DNA of 64,000 nucleotides from Cupriavidus malaysiensis (GTDB lineage: Bacteria > Pseudomonadota > Gammaproteobacteria > Burkholderiales > Burkholderiaceae). Below the pieces are notes generated by a model. The model saw nothing but the letters and a program-made list of their open reading frames with translations, was not told where the DNA came from and made no database searches. The translations under genes were made by a program, and so were the position numbers. Location of the stretch: positions 62,001 through 126,000 of the forward strand of contig NZ_CP017756.1 in the NCBI RefSeq assembly GCF_001854325.1, written 5' to 3'. This document shows positions 34,757 to 43,090 of this stretch, one piece after another; positions within the stretch are counted from its first letter, which is position 1, and each line of letters begins with the position of its first letter.

Positions 34757-34981
34757 TCAGCTTTCCCACTCGTCGCCGTCTAGCGTCTCGAGGGCATCGG
34801 CCTTGGCCGCGTCTTCGGTCGCAAAGCCCGGATTCACCGCGCCCACAGGCTTGCCCTGGTCGACCAAGCACCATTGCCAGGTTGATCCGTTCATGGCCAC
34901 GTCGACGGTGGCGAACCAGGGAATCGAGAAGCCGGGGCGGTCAACTTTGGGCTCGCGACCGAGTAGGGTGTGATGGGTCAT
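34757..34981 (-). CDS. Hypothetical small protein
   Basis: A 74-residue protein from the ATG at 34981 (AGGAG upstream; a longer frame to 35278 is rejected). It contains FSIPWFATVDVAMNGSTWQW and ATEDAAKADALETLDGDEW, a small acidic alpha/beta protein. It has its own terminator. Confidence 0.6.
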   Translation of the reverse strand: MTHHTLLGREPKVDRPGFSIPWFATVDVAMNGSTWQWCLVDQGKPVGAVNPGFATEDAAKADALETLDGDEWES

Positions 34982-35343
34982 GGGAAATCTATTCTCCTTC
35001 GGCTGCCGGCCGGTGCGGGGCGCAGGGTGCGCCGAGTTGTCTGTGGGCGCCGTACCAAGACTCAAGGCCGCGCGTGGCCCTTGGGCATGGCGGCGAGCAC
35101 GGCGGCAAAGCTCTCCGGCTTGGGGGAGGCGCCGTAGCAGCGCGTGGCACGCCGCACGTCCACCTTCACCTAGTGCGAGCGATGCCGGCGCGGGCGGCGG
35201 GCCGCCTGCCGCAGCGGACCGTCGAGGGGGAGCGATCGAAGACGAAGACCGTCCCGCCGTGTGCTTCAACCTGTGCAACCATGAGTTTAGCGGGTGGCAT
35301 TAGTATGCCAAGTTGCCAATACTGCGTGCAGGCGCAACTCTCC
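34982..35343. other. No convincing gene
   Basis: A G+C-rich stretch. A 35-codon minus-strand piece around 35070-35175 (GTG start after a stop, containing SPKPESFAAVLAAMP) reads like real coding sequence but is too short to judge; it may be a gene remnant. Confidence 0.3.
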
Positions 35344-35616
35344 CTAATGCCTCAAGACTTGGACGAACCGGATTGCCGCTATCAGCAGTAGCATCAGCGC
35401 GACGCTCAGGAGGCGCTCCTCGCGCGTCATGGTGACAGCGTGCTCGAGCGACGATTGTCGGTTCGCCCGACGCAGTTCGATCAGTAGTGCGAGCAATGCC
35501 AACGCACCGCAGGCAATTGCGATCGCGAGCCGTCCCGTGTGATATGCGTAGGCCGATACGGCTACGGCGAGCCAACAGAACAGCTTCAATCCCCACCGAT
35601 TCATATGAGCTTTCAT
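35344..35616 (-). CDS. Small membrane protein
   Basis: A 90-residue protein with two adjacent hydrophobic helices (about 9-26 and 28-47) and a third at 69-85, so two or three membrane passes. Its start overlaps the stop of the HhH-glycosylase-like gene by 4 bp (ATGA), showing translational coupling. No family was recognised. Confidence 0.65.
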   Translation of the reverse strand: MKAHMNRWGLKLFCWLAVAVSAYAYHTGRLAIAIACGALALLALLIELRRANRQSSLEHAVTMTREERLLSVALMLLLIAAIRFVQVLRH

Positions 35617-36191
35617 GTAGATTTCCGGTACCGATTCGCTTCCTGCGAGAGCAAAATGCCAAGGTTGCAGGCGCGCCAGATTACGTAGTCGACGGTCGCA
35701 ACGCGGTCACCGCTCGAACGCGACAATTCCGCGCAGAGCTGGTCGACAGAGAGACCATAGACGTCAGCCACTCTCTGCAAGTGCCGGTCTGGCTTCGCTA
35801 CGTCTACCCCGAGATTCTTGGCAAGGTGAAACTTGGTGATCTCGCCGATCCAGGGGAGGGCGCCGAGGAAGGTGAGTTTGTCCTCTGCCGCAAGATAGGC
35901 ATCGAGCCATGCTTTGCGTCCACGCCAACCCCGGTCGATCGCACCGGCCTTGCCGGGGTGCCCAAAGACACTTTTCGCGGACGCTCCGACGACCAGGGCC
36001 TCCATGACGCGGCTGTAGATGGCGCGGGCGATCTGCGCTTTCATTCCAGAGTTGCAGATCACGAAGACATACTCCCGCCCGAAGACGTCAGCATCCGTCA
36101 CTGGGTGCAATGACTCCGACCAGTCAATATCGCATTGAAAGCCGCGCGCAATCACGTCTGCTCGCAAGGTCTGGTACAGATCTGGACTCAT
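35613..36191 (-). CDS. HhH-GPD-like DNA glycosylase family protein
   Basis: A 192-residue protein whose second half carries a helix-hairpin-helix element and following helix: LGALPWIGEITKFHLAKNLG (109-128), then VAKPDRHLQRVA (131-142) with Asp135 in the position of the catalytic Asp of HhH-GPD glycosylases. HhH-GPD enzymes remove damaged bases. No Fe-S cysteines are seen. It could instead be a structural homologue without activity. Coupled to the downstream membrane protein. Confidence 0.65.
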   Translation of the reverse strand: MSPDLYQTLRADVIARGFQCDIDWSESLHPVTDADVFGREYVFVICNSGMKAQIARAIYSRVMEALVVGASAKSVFGHPGKAGAIDRGWRGRKAWLDAYLAAEDKLTFLGALPWIGEITKFHLAKNLGVDVAKPDRHLQRVADVYGLSVDQLCAELSRSSGDRVATVDYVIWRACNLGILLSQEANRYRKST

Positions 36192-36378
36192 GGAAACTCA
36201 CAGGGCCGAGAGGAGGGTGCTTCGCGTAGGGGCCCTTCAAAGAAGACCCCAATCCTCCCGCGAGGCGTTGCTCGATACTGTAGTCAAATGGCAGCGTATA
36301 AATTCACGGGAAGGCCCGTTCTCGTCGCGCAGAGGCAATCGGGCTTGTGAGCGCGGCGTGGCGGCCCGCGGCAAAGTG

Positions 36379-36633
36379 CTACCTCGACTGCAGACGCCGA
36401 TCGCGAAGGCAGGTACCGATGCCTGCTGCGATGGCCCGGGCGATCACAGTCCGATTCTGGCCGTCGGAGACCAAGCTATCCTCGTCAGGATTGACGATGA
36501 CGGCGGCTTCTACCAGGACCGCCGGTTGGGTGGCAGTCTTGAGGACCACCAGATCGTCGAACCAATAGACTCCCGACGCGCGTCGGCGAGTGGCCTGTTT
36601 TCCCCCTAAATGGGCGCGTGATGCAATGACGGG
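36379..36633 (-). pseudogene. C-terminal fragment of an N-acetylmuramoyl-L-alanine amidase
   Basis: The frame reads WFDDLVVLKTATQPAVLVEA, then NPDEDSLVSDGQNRTVIARAIAAGI, which matches the end of Amidase_3 (the catalytic Glu in PAVLVE and the closing AxAIAxGI helix). The zinc-binding N-terminal part is missing. It is a remnant of a peptidoglycan hydrolase. The rest of 36192-36689 shows no gene. Confidence 0.6.
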
Positions 36634-36689
36634 ATGCGGCCAATGGCCAGTAGCATTGCGTAGCGCCTGCTGAACTCCAGGGGGAAGTG

Positions 36690-37067
36690 TCAGCTGCCCT
36701 TCAGGCCGCCGGTCCAGGTGGCCTTCACCATCTTTCCGTCGCGGTATGTGCAACGGAACGCGACCGGCAGGGGCCCGCCAATCATGCCCGGCTGCAACAC
36801 CAGATTGGCCGTTACATCGACGATCATGTCATTTCCCGATGTGTTGACGCGGGTCGTGATGTCGGTCGCCTCAGTGACCGGCGAGTGCTTCAGCATGTTC
36901 TCGGCGCACCGGCGAGCGGTACCTGATTCCGTGAAGGCTGCATCGAGCTCGATCACGCGGTGCATAGGATCGCTGAGCGTGAGATGGGTAGGCGGGGCCG
37001 ACGCGCAACCGCTGCAAAGCGTGGCAATGCCAAACAGCGAAGAAGCATGCTTGATGTAGGAGTGCAT
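36690..37067 (-). CDS. Small lipoprotein
   Basis: From the ATG at 37067 the 125-residue protein has a lipoprotein signal with lipobox CSGC (Cys at about 20). The mature part has two further Cys (in RRCAEN and RCTYRD) that could form a disulfide, and a beta-rich end (MIVDVTANLVL). It starts 4 bp after the stop of the HNH gene and is probably in its operon. Confidence 0.65.
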   Translation of the reverse strand: MHSYIKHASSLFGIATLCSGCASAPPTHLTLSDPMHRVIELDAAFTESGTARRCAENMLKHSPVTEATDITTRVNTSGNDMIVDVTANLVLQPGMIGGPLPVAFRCTYRDGKMVKATWTGGLKGS

Positions 37068-37071
37068 TCGA

Positions 37072-37968
37072 TCAGAATCCAGAATGAAAGACGTGCTTGA
37101 GATGATACTCAAGGTACGCGGCTTCCTGGGCGCTTGGCTGGCGGCGTAGGGCTGCTGGTAGCCCGAGCGCCGACTGATCGTCCCCCGCTAGCCTGGGCGA
37201 GACTTTCATCTCACCTGTCTCCGGATGAAATGCGACGAGACCTTGATCAAACAGCCGATCGAGTGTGGCCACCAGCGGGAGCCCATTGCACGGATCGAGC
37301 CGCTCCTCGTCGGTGCTCGTGCGCCACGGCTTGGCGTGGCTGGCGATGAGCACAGCGTCGATGCCAACTCCCGTGACGGCGCAACGGCCTTGCCACCGCG
37401 CCAGCATCCGGCATCGGAATGCCCCTTGTCCCAATCTGGCGTCGACGAGGGCCTCCCGCTGTGTCTCGGGAATCGAGGCGCGTTCTGCGAGCTCCTGCAG
37501 ATCGTGGTCAAGTTGGCCATAGCTGTCGCCTGCGTGGAGATGCTCTCCACGCTCGCGCAGCAGCTGAAGAAGGTGTTCCGCCGCTTGAGTGTCTTTGACA
37601 CGCGAGCGAGTGCTTAGAGGATGCCCCAGCTGCGCTTCGTGCAACTCGATGGCCAGGTCGACGTCGCGAATAACATACCGCCATGCGACTCCGCGCTCGT
37701 GGCGGTGAACTGAGAACGAGCCGTCGAGAAAATGGGGGTGCAATACGTAGGTAGATTCGGCAAGCACCTCACCGGCACCGACGTAGCCTTTCCCGCTGAC
37801 GTATGCGAAAAGCCAGTCGCCTGCTTTCACGGCATGAAGAGCGCGATCTCCTTTGTCGCCGCGGACTCCCTCGAACCCGGCCGTGACGACACCGCGCCGG
37901 ATATTCTCACGCCACCACTCATTCCGGTGTTCCGGGACGTTGCCAATGTTGAACCGATGAAAGGCCAT
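37072..37968 (-). CDS. EVE-like/HNH endonuclease, candidate modification-dependent nuclease
   Basis: A 298-residue protein. Residues 1-110 (HRFNIGNVPEHRNEWWRENI, AVKAGDWLFAYVSGKGYVGA) resemble an EVE/PUA-like modified-base-binding domain. Residues about 190-262 carry an HNH_2-type nuclease core: RCAVTG (Cys196), LIASHAKPW (His211), CNGLPL (Asn228) and ATLDRLFDQGLVAF. EVE plus HNH is the plan of type IV restriction enzymes that cut modified DNA, so a defence role is likely. A small lipoprotein gene follows 4 bp later. Confidence 0.75.
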   Translation of the reverse strand: MAFHRFNIGNVPEHRNEWWRENIRRGVVTAGFEGVRGDKGDRALHAVKAGDWLFAYVSGKGYVGAGEVLAESTYVLHPHFLDGSFSVHRHERGVAWRYVIRDVDLAIELHEAQLGHPLSTRSRVKDTQAAEHLLQLLRERGEHLHAGDSYGQLDHDLQELAERASIPETQREALVDARLGQGAFRCRMLARWQGRCAVTGVGIDAVLIASHAKPWRTSTDEERLDPCNGLPLVATLDRLFDQGLVAFHPETGEMKVSPRLAGDDQSALGLPAALRRQPSAQEAAYLEYHLKHVFHSGF

Positions 37969-38169
37969 TCTGGATCTCCCGTGGGTGGCACTTCGGCGCA
38001 GAGCTATTCGTTGAGCGGTCCTTCAGCAAGAGTAGCCGAGAGACCAGGATATGTCTCTCTAAAGAGACACGGCTACAGGCCTTGACGATGGGCCCGTGTC
38101 GATGCCACGTTACCGCGAGTTGCCAGGCGACGTCCGCGGCCGGTAGTGGTCCTGGCGTTGAAAAGGCAT

Positions 38170-38823
38170 TCAGTAGGGCGCGGCTGCTTCGGCCCATTGA
38201 TGGTGGATCTGATTCCACATCGCGGGGTTCGGGCCCCTAACCAGCGGGCTTGGGTGCGCCGAATGGAAAAGCCGCAGAGGCTTCGTCGTCAGGATCGCTT
38301 CTGCGCGCTGCGCCTTCCTCCCAACGAGGACAACCGTTCTGAGTGCAGGCAGGAGTTCGAGAAGCCGGTGCAACTCTTGAAGGCCCGCCTTCACTTCGCC
38401 GGCGGCGATGGCGCGCGTGCGGTTCCAGCCTGGCACTGTGTTCCAGAGAACGGTGCGCCGGCGGTCAATATTGGCTTTTCCCATATGCTCGAAGATCGCG
38501 TGAGCAGTGGGATCATTGTTGTCGCGCGAGATGAAGCCGGAACCTTTGTTCTCGGGGGAAGTCTTGGGGCCTGGCTTCTCGAGAAGAAAGAGCAGATCTG
38601 CTTCGATTCCTCCGTCGAGCGGGTCGAAGTCTGGGAACTCCCAGTCGGGGTGCCGCGCCCGTAGCTCGGCGACATACGCGGTGAGCGGAGCGATGTGGTG
38701 AGCATGCAGCAGCTGCCGTCGCGCCTCGACCATGTTTGAGTCCGCTAGCGCTCGTGCGGTGAGGGGGAAGACTTGGCCACCGACGGGATGGACCATTGCT
38801 TGTGTTTGAGTGCCGATGGACAT
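38170..38823 (-). CDS. Uracil-DNA glycosylase superfamily protein
   Basis: The ATG at 38823 is chosen over 38835 because AAGGA precedes it. The 217-residue protein has UDG-fold signatures: LLFLLEKPGPKTSP (motif 1), VLWNTVPGWN, VVLVGRKAQRAEAI and the late HSAHPSPLV (motif 2). Motif 1 lacks the Asp/Asn of canonical UDGs, so it may be a family-4/5-like or non-catalytic member. It is close to an HhH glycosylase-like gene. Confidence 0.7.
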   Translation of the reverse strand: MSIGTQTQAMVHPVGGQVFPLTARALADSNMVEARRQLLHAHHIAPLTAYVAELRARHPDWEFPDFDPLDGGIEADLLFLLEKPGPKTSPENKGSGFISRDNNDPTAHAIFEHMGKANIDRRRTVLWNTVPGWNRTRAIAAGEVKAGLQELHRLLELLPALRTVVLVGRKAQRAEAILTTKPLRLFHSAHPSPLVRGPNPAMWNQIHHQWAEAAAPY

Positions 38824-38903
38824 GATTTCCTTCATAGACTCCCGCCGGCCGAGAGCAAGCTGCGGTGTGGGAGGAGGTCAGAGTACAGACTTCCACGGCG
38901 TAC

Positions 38904-39005
38904 TCACGGGCGCTTTGCTCCCGCGGTTGCACCTCGTTTGGCCTGTTCGAGGGTATCGAATTTGCCGAGGATTGTCTCGCCGCGCCATAGGAGGAATTTC
39001 GACAC
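38904..39005 (-). CDS. Possible 33-residue protein
   Basis: A GTG-started frame reading SKFLLWRGETILGKFDTLEQ to a Lys/Ala-rich end. The pattern GETILGKFDTLEQAKRGA resembles small plasmid proteins with a single beta-hairpin-helix. No Shine-Dalgarno was identified. Confidence 0.3.
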   Translation of the reverse strand: MSKFLLWRGETILGKFDTLEQAKRGATAGAKRP

Positions 39006-39050
39006 ACCTTTGAGGACATACCTGCCGATCCTCAGCCCAGAAGTATGCGA

Positions 39051-39695
39051 TCATCCGTACGTACTCTCTTCCTTCCAGTCCCCCGGGTCGGTTTTGACTT
39101 CCATCGCCGAATCCTCCAGAGAATCAGAACGCGTTGGTATGGTAGTGCACCTCGGGTACGCAGCCGGCAATCGTCCTTGCGTGCAGTTCGAGAATGCAGT
39201 GAGTCGCAAACGTGTCGGCGGTCTCCCAGTCCAGAGAGGACGCGGCAGCGTCAGCGTAAATACCAGCCCACCGAATAGTGTCATCTTGGACATCCGAAGG
39301 GTCATTGGAGGCAGCTCAGGACCCTGGTAGCGTTGCAGGTCGATGGAAACCTGCTCGTCGCGTGCGATTGAGGAAATGCTCTGCATATCCTTTGCTGTCG
39401 AGGCTTTTCCACGCGGCGTGTACTTGAGCTCAAGGAAGCCACTGGCCTCCCGTGTGTTGCAGATGACGATGTTCGGGCGAATCAACTTCCGATCCCTCAA
39501 CAGAATCGTTGGCTCGACGAAGATGCGTCGTTTGACTCGCGCTTCTCTGAACACCTCATGCAGATTCGCAACGAGCAAAGCCTGGAGGCTACGCTCGGAG
39601 TTGATATGCCCGCTGCAGTAGTCCTTCTCGACGGCACGCACCCACGCCTCAAGCAGGTGGCGGCCCAACTTCGCACGCTTGATCAGGTTGCTCAA
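39051..39695 (-). CDS. PD-(D/E)XK-like nuclease family protein
   Basis: The TTG start at 39695 overlaps the upstream stop in TTGA. The 214-residue protein shows a restriction-nuclease-like core: Glu34 in INSERSLQALL, RPNIVICN (73-80) and FLELKY with Glu89-x-Lys91. The usual acidic residue before the central strand is Asn75, so metal binding may be altered or lost. It is coupled to the DEDD exonuclease-like gene; a joint nucleic-acid role is inferred. Confidence 0.55.
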   Translation of the reverse strand: MSNLIKRAKLGRHLLEAWVRAVEKDYCSGHINSERSLQALLVANLHEVFREARVKRRIFVEPTILLRDRKLIRPNIVICNTREASGFLELKYTPRGKASTAKDMQSISSIARDEQVSIDLQRYQGPELPPMTLRMSKMTLFGGLVFTLTLPRPLWTGRPPTRLRLTAFSNCTQGRLPAAYPRCTTIPTRSDSLEDSAMEVKTDPGDWKEESTYG

Positions 39696-40237
39696 GTTCT
39701 CTTAACTAGGGTGCCTTGCTTCCATCTCTTCCACAGCTCGGCAGTCCTGTAGCAGTCATTCCAGTTGTCCAGTTCGTACTTGTCCGGAATTGGCTCGGGA
39801 GGGGAGGGGGGAAGCGGTCCGCAGAAGTGCTCGTATGTTGCCCGTAGGTTGTGGCCGTAGATCGGAATCGTGCCGGGGTCACATGGCCAGCGAATGCTGG
39901 AGGTGATAAGTCGCATGTCATCGTGCGTTGCTTTGAGGACGTGACTGTCCTGGTCGAGACCGAGCAACTCATAAAGTCTTGGGAGATCGCAGTCTGTCCC
40001 GTTGAAACTGACAATGGTCCCAGTTGCATCGAGAACACGTCTTGCTCCGGCAGCCTGATCGCCGTCACGGTAGGCGATGTACGAGCCGGTGAGCACGTTC
40101 ATGACCCCCACAATGGTCGTGCCCCAGTCGACGGCAATAATCTCGTGCATTTCGCTCCGCGACGGCAGTTTTCGGGCTCGAATCTCCGGGTAGACCTTCG
40201 CGACGTGCGCAGCTTGCTCCGATGTCAGTGCTTCCAT
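39692..40237 (-). CDS. RNase H-like DEDD exonuclease family protein
   Basis: From the ATG at 40237 (AGGGA upstream) the protein has 181 residues and the motif order of DEDD 3'-5' exonucleases of the YprB/PolB-like type: IIAVDW (Asp37), VSFNGTDCDLPRL (Asp84), HDDMRL (Asp106/107) and WNDCYRTAELWKRW (Asp161). The second acidic residue of motif I is not obvious. It is translationally coupled to the PD-(D/E)XK-like gene. Confidence 0.65.
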   Translation of the reverse strand: MEALTSEQAAHVAKVYPEIRARKLPSRSEMHEIIAVDWGTTIVGVMNVLTGSYIAYRDGDQAAGARRVLDATGTIVSFNGTDCDLPRLYELLGLDQDSHVLKATHDDMRLITSSIRWPCDPGTIPIYGHNLRATYEHFCGPLPPSPPEPIPDKYELDNWNDCYRTAELWKRWKQGTLVKRT

Positions 40238-40248
40238 TTGATTCCCTG

Positions 40249-40473
40249 TCAAAGAGGGCACTTTAGGACTGCCGCGGGATACCGTGCGCGAAGCAAGAGA
40301 TCCGGAGTTGGCGCTAGAACCTCCGACATGAACTGAAGCTCCACGCAGGCGTCCACACCGAATTCTCGTGCGGCCCGCTCGAAAGCGGCCGTCGCCAGCG
40401 GCAATTGCGATCTGTCACCGGCAGCCAAGTTTCGAATAGCTGTCCGCTCGACGTCGGAAAGGATCGCGATCAT
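40249..40473 (-). CDS. Hypothetical small protein
   Basis: A 74-residue helical protein from the ATG at 40473 (LSDVERTAIRNLAAGDRSQL, then REFGVDACVELQFMSEVLAP). It lies 11 bp upstream of the DEDD gene and is probably co-transcribed. No family was recognised. Confidence 0.5.
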   Translation of the reverse strand: MIAILSDVERTAIRNLAAGDRSQLPLATAAFERAAREFGVDACVELQFMSEVLAPTPDLLLRARYPAAVLKCPL

Positions 40474-40521
40474 GGTTAGTCTCTCGTCGCAAGGTGCCAA
40501 TGCTGACACCAGTTCTTGTCT

Positions 40522-40779
40522 TCAGAAGATGATCGTGTCTGCCGGGATATCGATGCCGTAGTGATCGCGAATCCTTGCACGGAACGTGTGCCATTCAGCT
40601 TCACCCGCTGGTCGGTGTGTGCAGAAAAGGCACTGGCCGGCGCCAGCCCGTTGGTCATCGACGGTGCGGTGAACGTCAATCCCGAATCGCTTGCTGAACC
40701 TCCCGATGCACGAGCCATCGTTTGCCGTGACCCAGACCGTGTCTCGCAGTGAGGACACTTCAATGAGGTAGGGCTTCAT
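40522..40779 (-). CDS. Hypothetical small protein with C-x-x-C
   Basis: An 85-residue protein with CLFC and a following His (CLFCTHRPAGEAEWHTFRAR), ending HYGIDIPADTIIF. A mononuclear metal site is possible. The pattern is one I associate with unannotated proteins of mobile elements. Confidence 0.6.
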   Translation of the reverse strand: MKPYLIEVSSLRDTVWVTANDGSCIGRFSKRFGIDVHRTVDDQRAGAGQCLFCTHRPAGEAEWHTFRARIRDHYGIDIPADTIIF

Positions 40780-40881
40780 CAGAAATTTCGCTCATCTCGA
40801 TACCTCGAATGTTCAACATGGCAGCTCGCCATTGCCGCCGAGAGGCTACGATATCCGCCGTTCCGCAACTCGCGGTGCTTC

Positions 40882-41979
40882 TCAGAAACCGTAGGGCAGA
40901 TCGCGCCAGCGCCGCAGCACCCGATAGTTGTTCTCTGGCAGTACGATCAAGCCTTGCTCTGCGGCTTCGAGGATTCGTTCGAGGTGTCCATCCTTGACCA
41001 GGTTGCCATGAAGCCCGTAAAAGTACCAGGCAAACGGCATTCCGATGCGACGATCAAACTGATTCAATCGACCAAACAGCCCATAGGCATCGAGCCGATG
41101 GGTGTCCTTCACCGCGGCGACCTTCTGGTTGTGACCCCACCCCGGCACGAAGGAAATCCAACGGACTGCTTTCGGATCTGTCCAGTCTGAAGTTTGGAAA
41201 ATCCAGCGCGTGCAGATACGTTCGCCGGACTGCCCAGCACTGGATTCTGTCCAGTCGTCAAAGAAGCGCCGTTCGCGCGAGATATGTTGATCGTAGCCGG
41301 GCGTGAACTCGCGTACCGATCGCACCGACTCCGAACCTGTAGAGGTGTCCGTGACCCGTAGGAGACGGTCGCCGTCGCGGCGATGGCGATCGGAAAACAG
41401 CGACTCAACGAGTGCGGTGAAGACCCGCATGTCGATCGCGCGTCCAAGCCGATAGCGAGGAGTACCGAGATCCCGCCGCTCAAGGCGCTCCTCAAAGCCT
41501 GAGTCGGGGTGGCCATTGCGTAGGTCGTCAATGGTCGGGCGCCCCCAGTCTGTTGCTTGTCGGGCAAACAGCTCGCGAGCGATAAACTCCTGTTCTTCCC
41601 AGACTTCGAGTTGTACGAAATTGTCCTGGTCGCCGCCGCGGTCATGGGAAAAGTAATGCAGCACGGGCTGCACTTCAGTCAGCAGATACCCCTTGGTCCG
41701 ATTGGCCGTACAGACAGCCTCAGCGTTGCCGCCGTGCTCGGCGAGTTGCTGCTCAACCCAAGCACGGTAGTCGGAAGCGATCTCAATGCCGTCCGCTGTT
41801 ACCAGGCGCGCCGGCCGTGCGGACCAAGTATCGCGTGTGGTGACGTAACGCGCGTCGCGAAAATCTGTGCGCGTGGCAAAGGCGGTTAGCAGCGCAACGT
41901 GCTTCAGCGTCACCGGCGTCGTCGCGACGACTGTCGCAAGCACGTCAGTTTGAAGGTCATACTCTCGGCGCATTTCCAT
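40882..41979 (-). CDS. Hypothetical protein, 365 residues
   Basis: A large soluble protein with many Trp and charged residues and no signal peptide or membrane segment. Notable parts are LQTDVLATVVATTPVTLKHV at the N-terminus, a central EVWEEQEFIARELFA and SFVPGWGHNQKVAAVKDTHR. No family was recognised. It follows the 58-residue gene at 41998 by 18 bp. Coding quality is good over its whole length. Confidence 0.65.
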   Translation of the reverse strand: MEMRREYDLQTDVLATVVATTPVTLKHVALLTAFATRTDFRDARYVTTRDTWSARPARLVTADGIEIASDYRAWVEQQLAEHGGNAEAVCTANRTKGYLLTEVQPVLHYFSHDRGGDQDNFVQLEVWEEQEFIARELFARQATDWGRPTIDDLRNGHPDSGFEERLERRDLGTPRYRLGRAIDMRVFTALVESLFSDRHRRDGDRLLRVTDTSTGSESVRSVREFTPGYDQHISRERRFFDDWTESSAGQSGERICTRWIFQTSDWTDPKAVRWISFVPGWGHNQKVAAVKDTHRLDAYGLFGRLNQFDRRIGMPFAWYFYGLHGNLVKDGHLERILEAAEQGLIVLPENNYRVLRRWRDLPYGF

Positions 41980-41997
41980 CTTCCGTCTCGCTGCACT

Positions 41998-42174
41998 TCA
42001 TTCGTGGTCCTCCAAGTCGGCCAGCGATGTGGCCAACGTATCGGCGGCATCAGCATGCAACCCTGCAGTTGGGTCGTCCAACTCGATACCGGACGGTAGC
42101 CGCCGAGACTCGGCCGCGACTCGAAGTAGGTTGATTGCGAGGCGCAACGCATCCGCTGTCGCCATTAGGGGCAT
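41998..42174 (-). CDS. Hypothetical 58-residue protein
   Basis: A short ATG-started frame (second ATG at 42165) reading MATADALRLAINLLRVAAES, then an acidic end ADAADTLATSLADLEDHE. It is helical and acidic, with clear amino-acid periodicity. It fills the gap between the HEPN-CBS gene and the 365-residue gene and is likely co-transcribed with both. Confidence 0.5.
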   Translation of the reverse strand: MPLMATADALRLAINLLRVAAESRRLPSGIELDDPTAGLHADAADTLATSLADLEDHE

Positions 42175-42209
42175 GTGTTTCCCGGTTTCAAGTCACCAAG
42201 TACGCTTGG

Positions 42210-42980
42210 CTACATGAGCTCAAACGGCGAAAGCACGCCAGCGAGGCCGCCGTGGCCGTCGTCAACGAGCCACAACGTAGGCTTACCTACGTCGGCCGCA
42301 TTGAGCAATACTTCGACGTTATCGTGAGGGGTAACGACCTGTGCGTTCACCAGTTCGAGCGGACGTTCGTCAAGTCTAGCTGCCTCTTGGATCGACCTAG
42401 CGAGCACGGCTTTTCTCTCACCGTTTCGATGAAGGAATTTTGCCATTGATGCTTCGGGAACCAGCTTCCACCCATCAAGATTGACAGGGAGGAACGAGAA
42501 CGAATGCATGAGCATGAGCTGCCTAGCGTACGCGACAGGTTGCCATGGTTGAACGATAATCGGAGAGCGGACCATATAATCTTCGACCTTCGTCCGCGGA
42601 TGTTGCTGCTCTACCATCAGGGCCTCCTCCAATCCTATGCATAACTCAATCGCTGCTGTCGTTGCGTGACGGGCGTATACACCCGAGTGCATTGCATCGT
42701 TGCGAGCGGCCTGCGCGGTCCTATATAGTGCACCAAACCGAGAGAATAGCTGAGGAAATATACCTGGCATTTCACTCAAGACCACAGACTGTTCGGCAAG
42801 TACCTTGACAGGGTCGAAATATGAACCCAGCGTGCCTTCTTTTCGGGAGAGGCGAAGTCCGATTGCTTCTACCGTGAAACAAATCTCGCCAAACGCCTCG
42901 GCGTCTGCCAATGCTGCGTACCTCGCTGTCCGAAGACGGTCTCTGTAGTGAAGGCGCTCAGGCCATTGAAGCGTGTCCAT
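42210..42980 (-). CDS. HEPN-like/CBS-pair fusion protein
   Basis: A 256-residue protein. The N-terminal half (1-125) is all helical and contains AARNDAMHSGVYA, where R93-x4-H98 fits the RNase motif of HEPN domains. The C-terminal half (about 128-256) has two CBS-like repeats: VEDYMVRSPIIVQPWQPVAY...FSFLPV and LELVNAQVVTPHDNVEVLLN...LWLVDDGHGGLAGVLSP. CBS pairs bind adenosyl nucleotides, so a nucleotide-gated RNase is a reasonable inference. It lies 110 bp downstream of an ADP-ribosyltransferase-like gene on the same strand. Confidence 0.6.
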   Translation of the reverse strand: MDTLQWPERLHYRDRLRTARYAALADAEAFGEICFTVEAIGLRLSRKEGTLGSYFDPVKVLAEQSVVLSEMPGIFPQLFSRFGALYRTAQAARNDAMHSGVYARHATTAAIELCIGLEEALMVEQQHPRTKVEDYMVRSPIIVQPWQPVAYARQLMLMHSFSFLPVNLDGWKLVPEASMAKFLHRNGERKAVLARSIQEAARLDERPLELVNAQVVTPHDNVEVLLNAADVGKPTLWLVDDGHGGLAGVLSPFELM

Positions 42981-43090
42981 CTAAGTTCTTCCGATGCACT
43001 TGATCAAGTGTTTTTGAGAGTATTCCGTGATCAAAGGGCAGAAATATCTCATACTGGATGGGCGTGGCTCTTGGCTCGCCGTGCTTCTGG

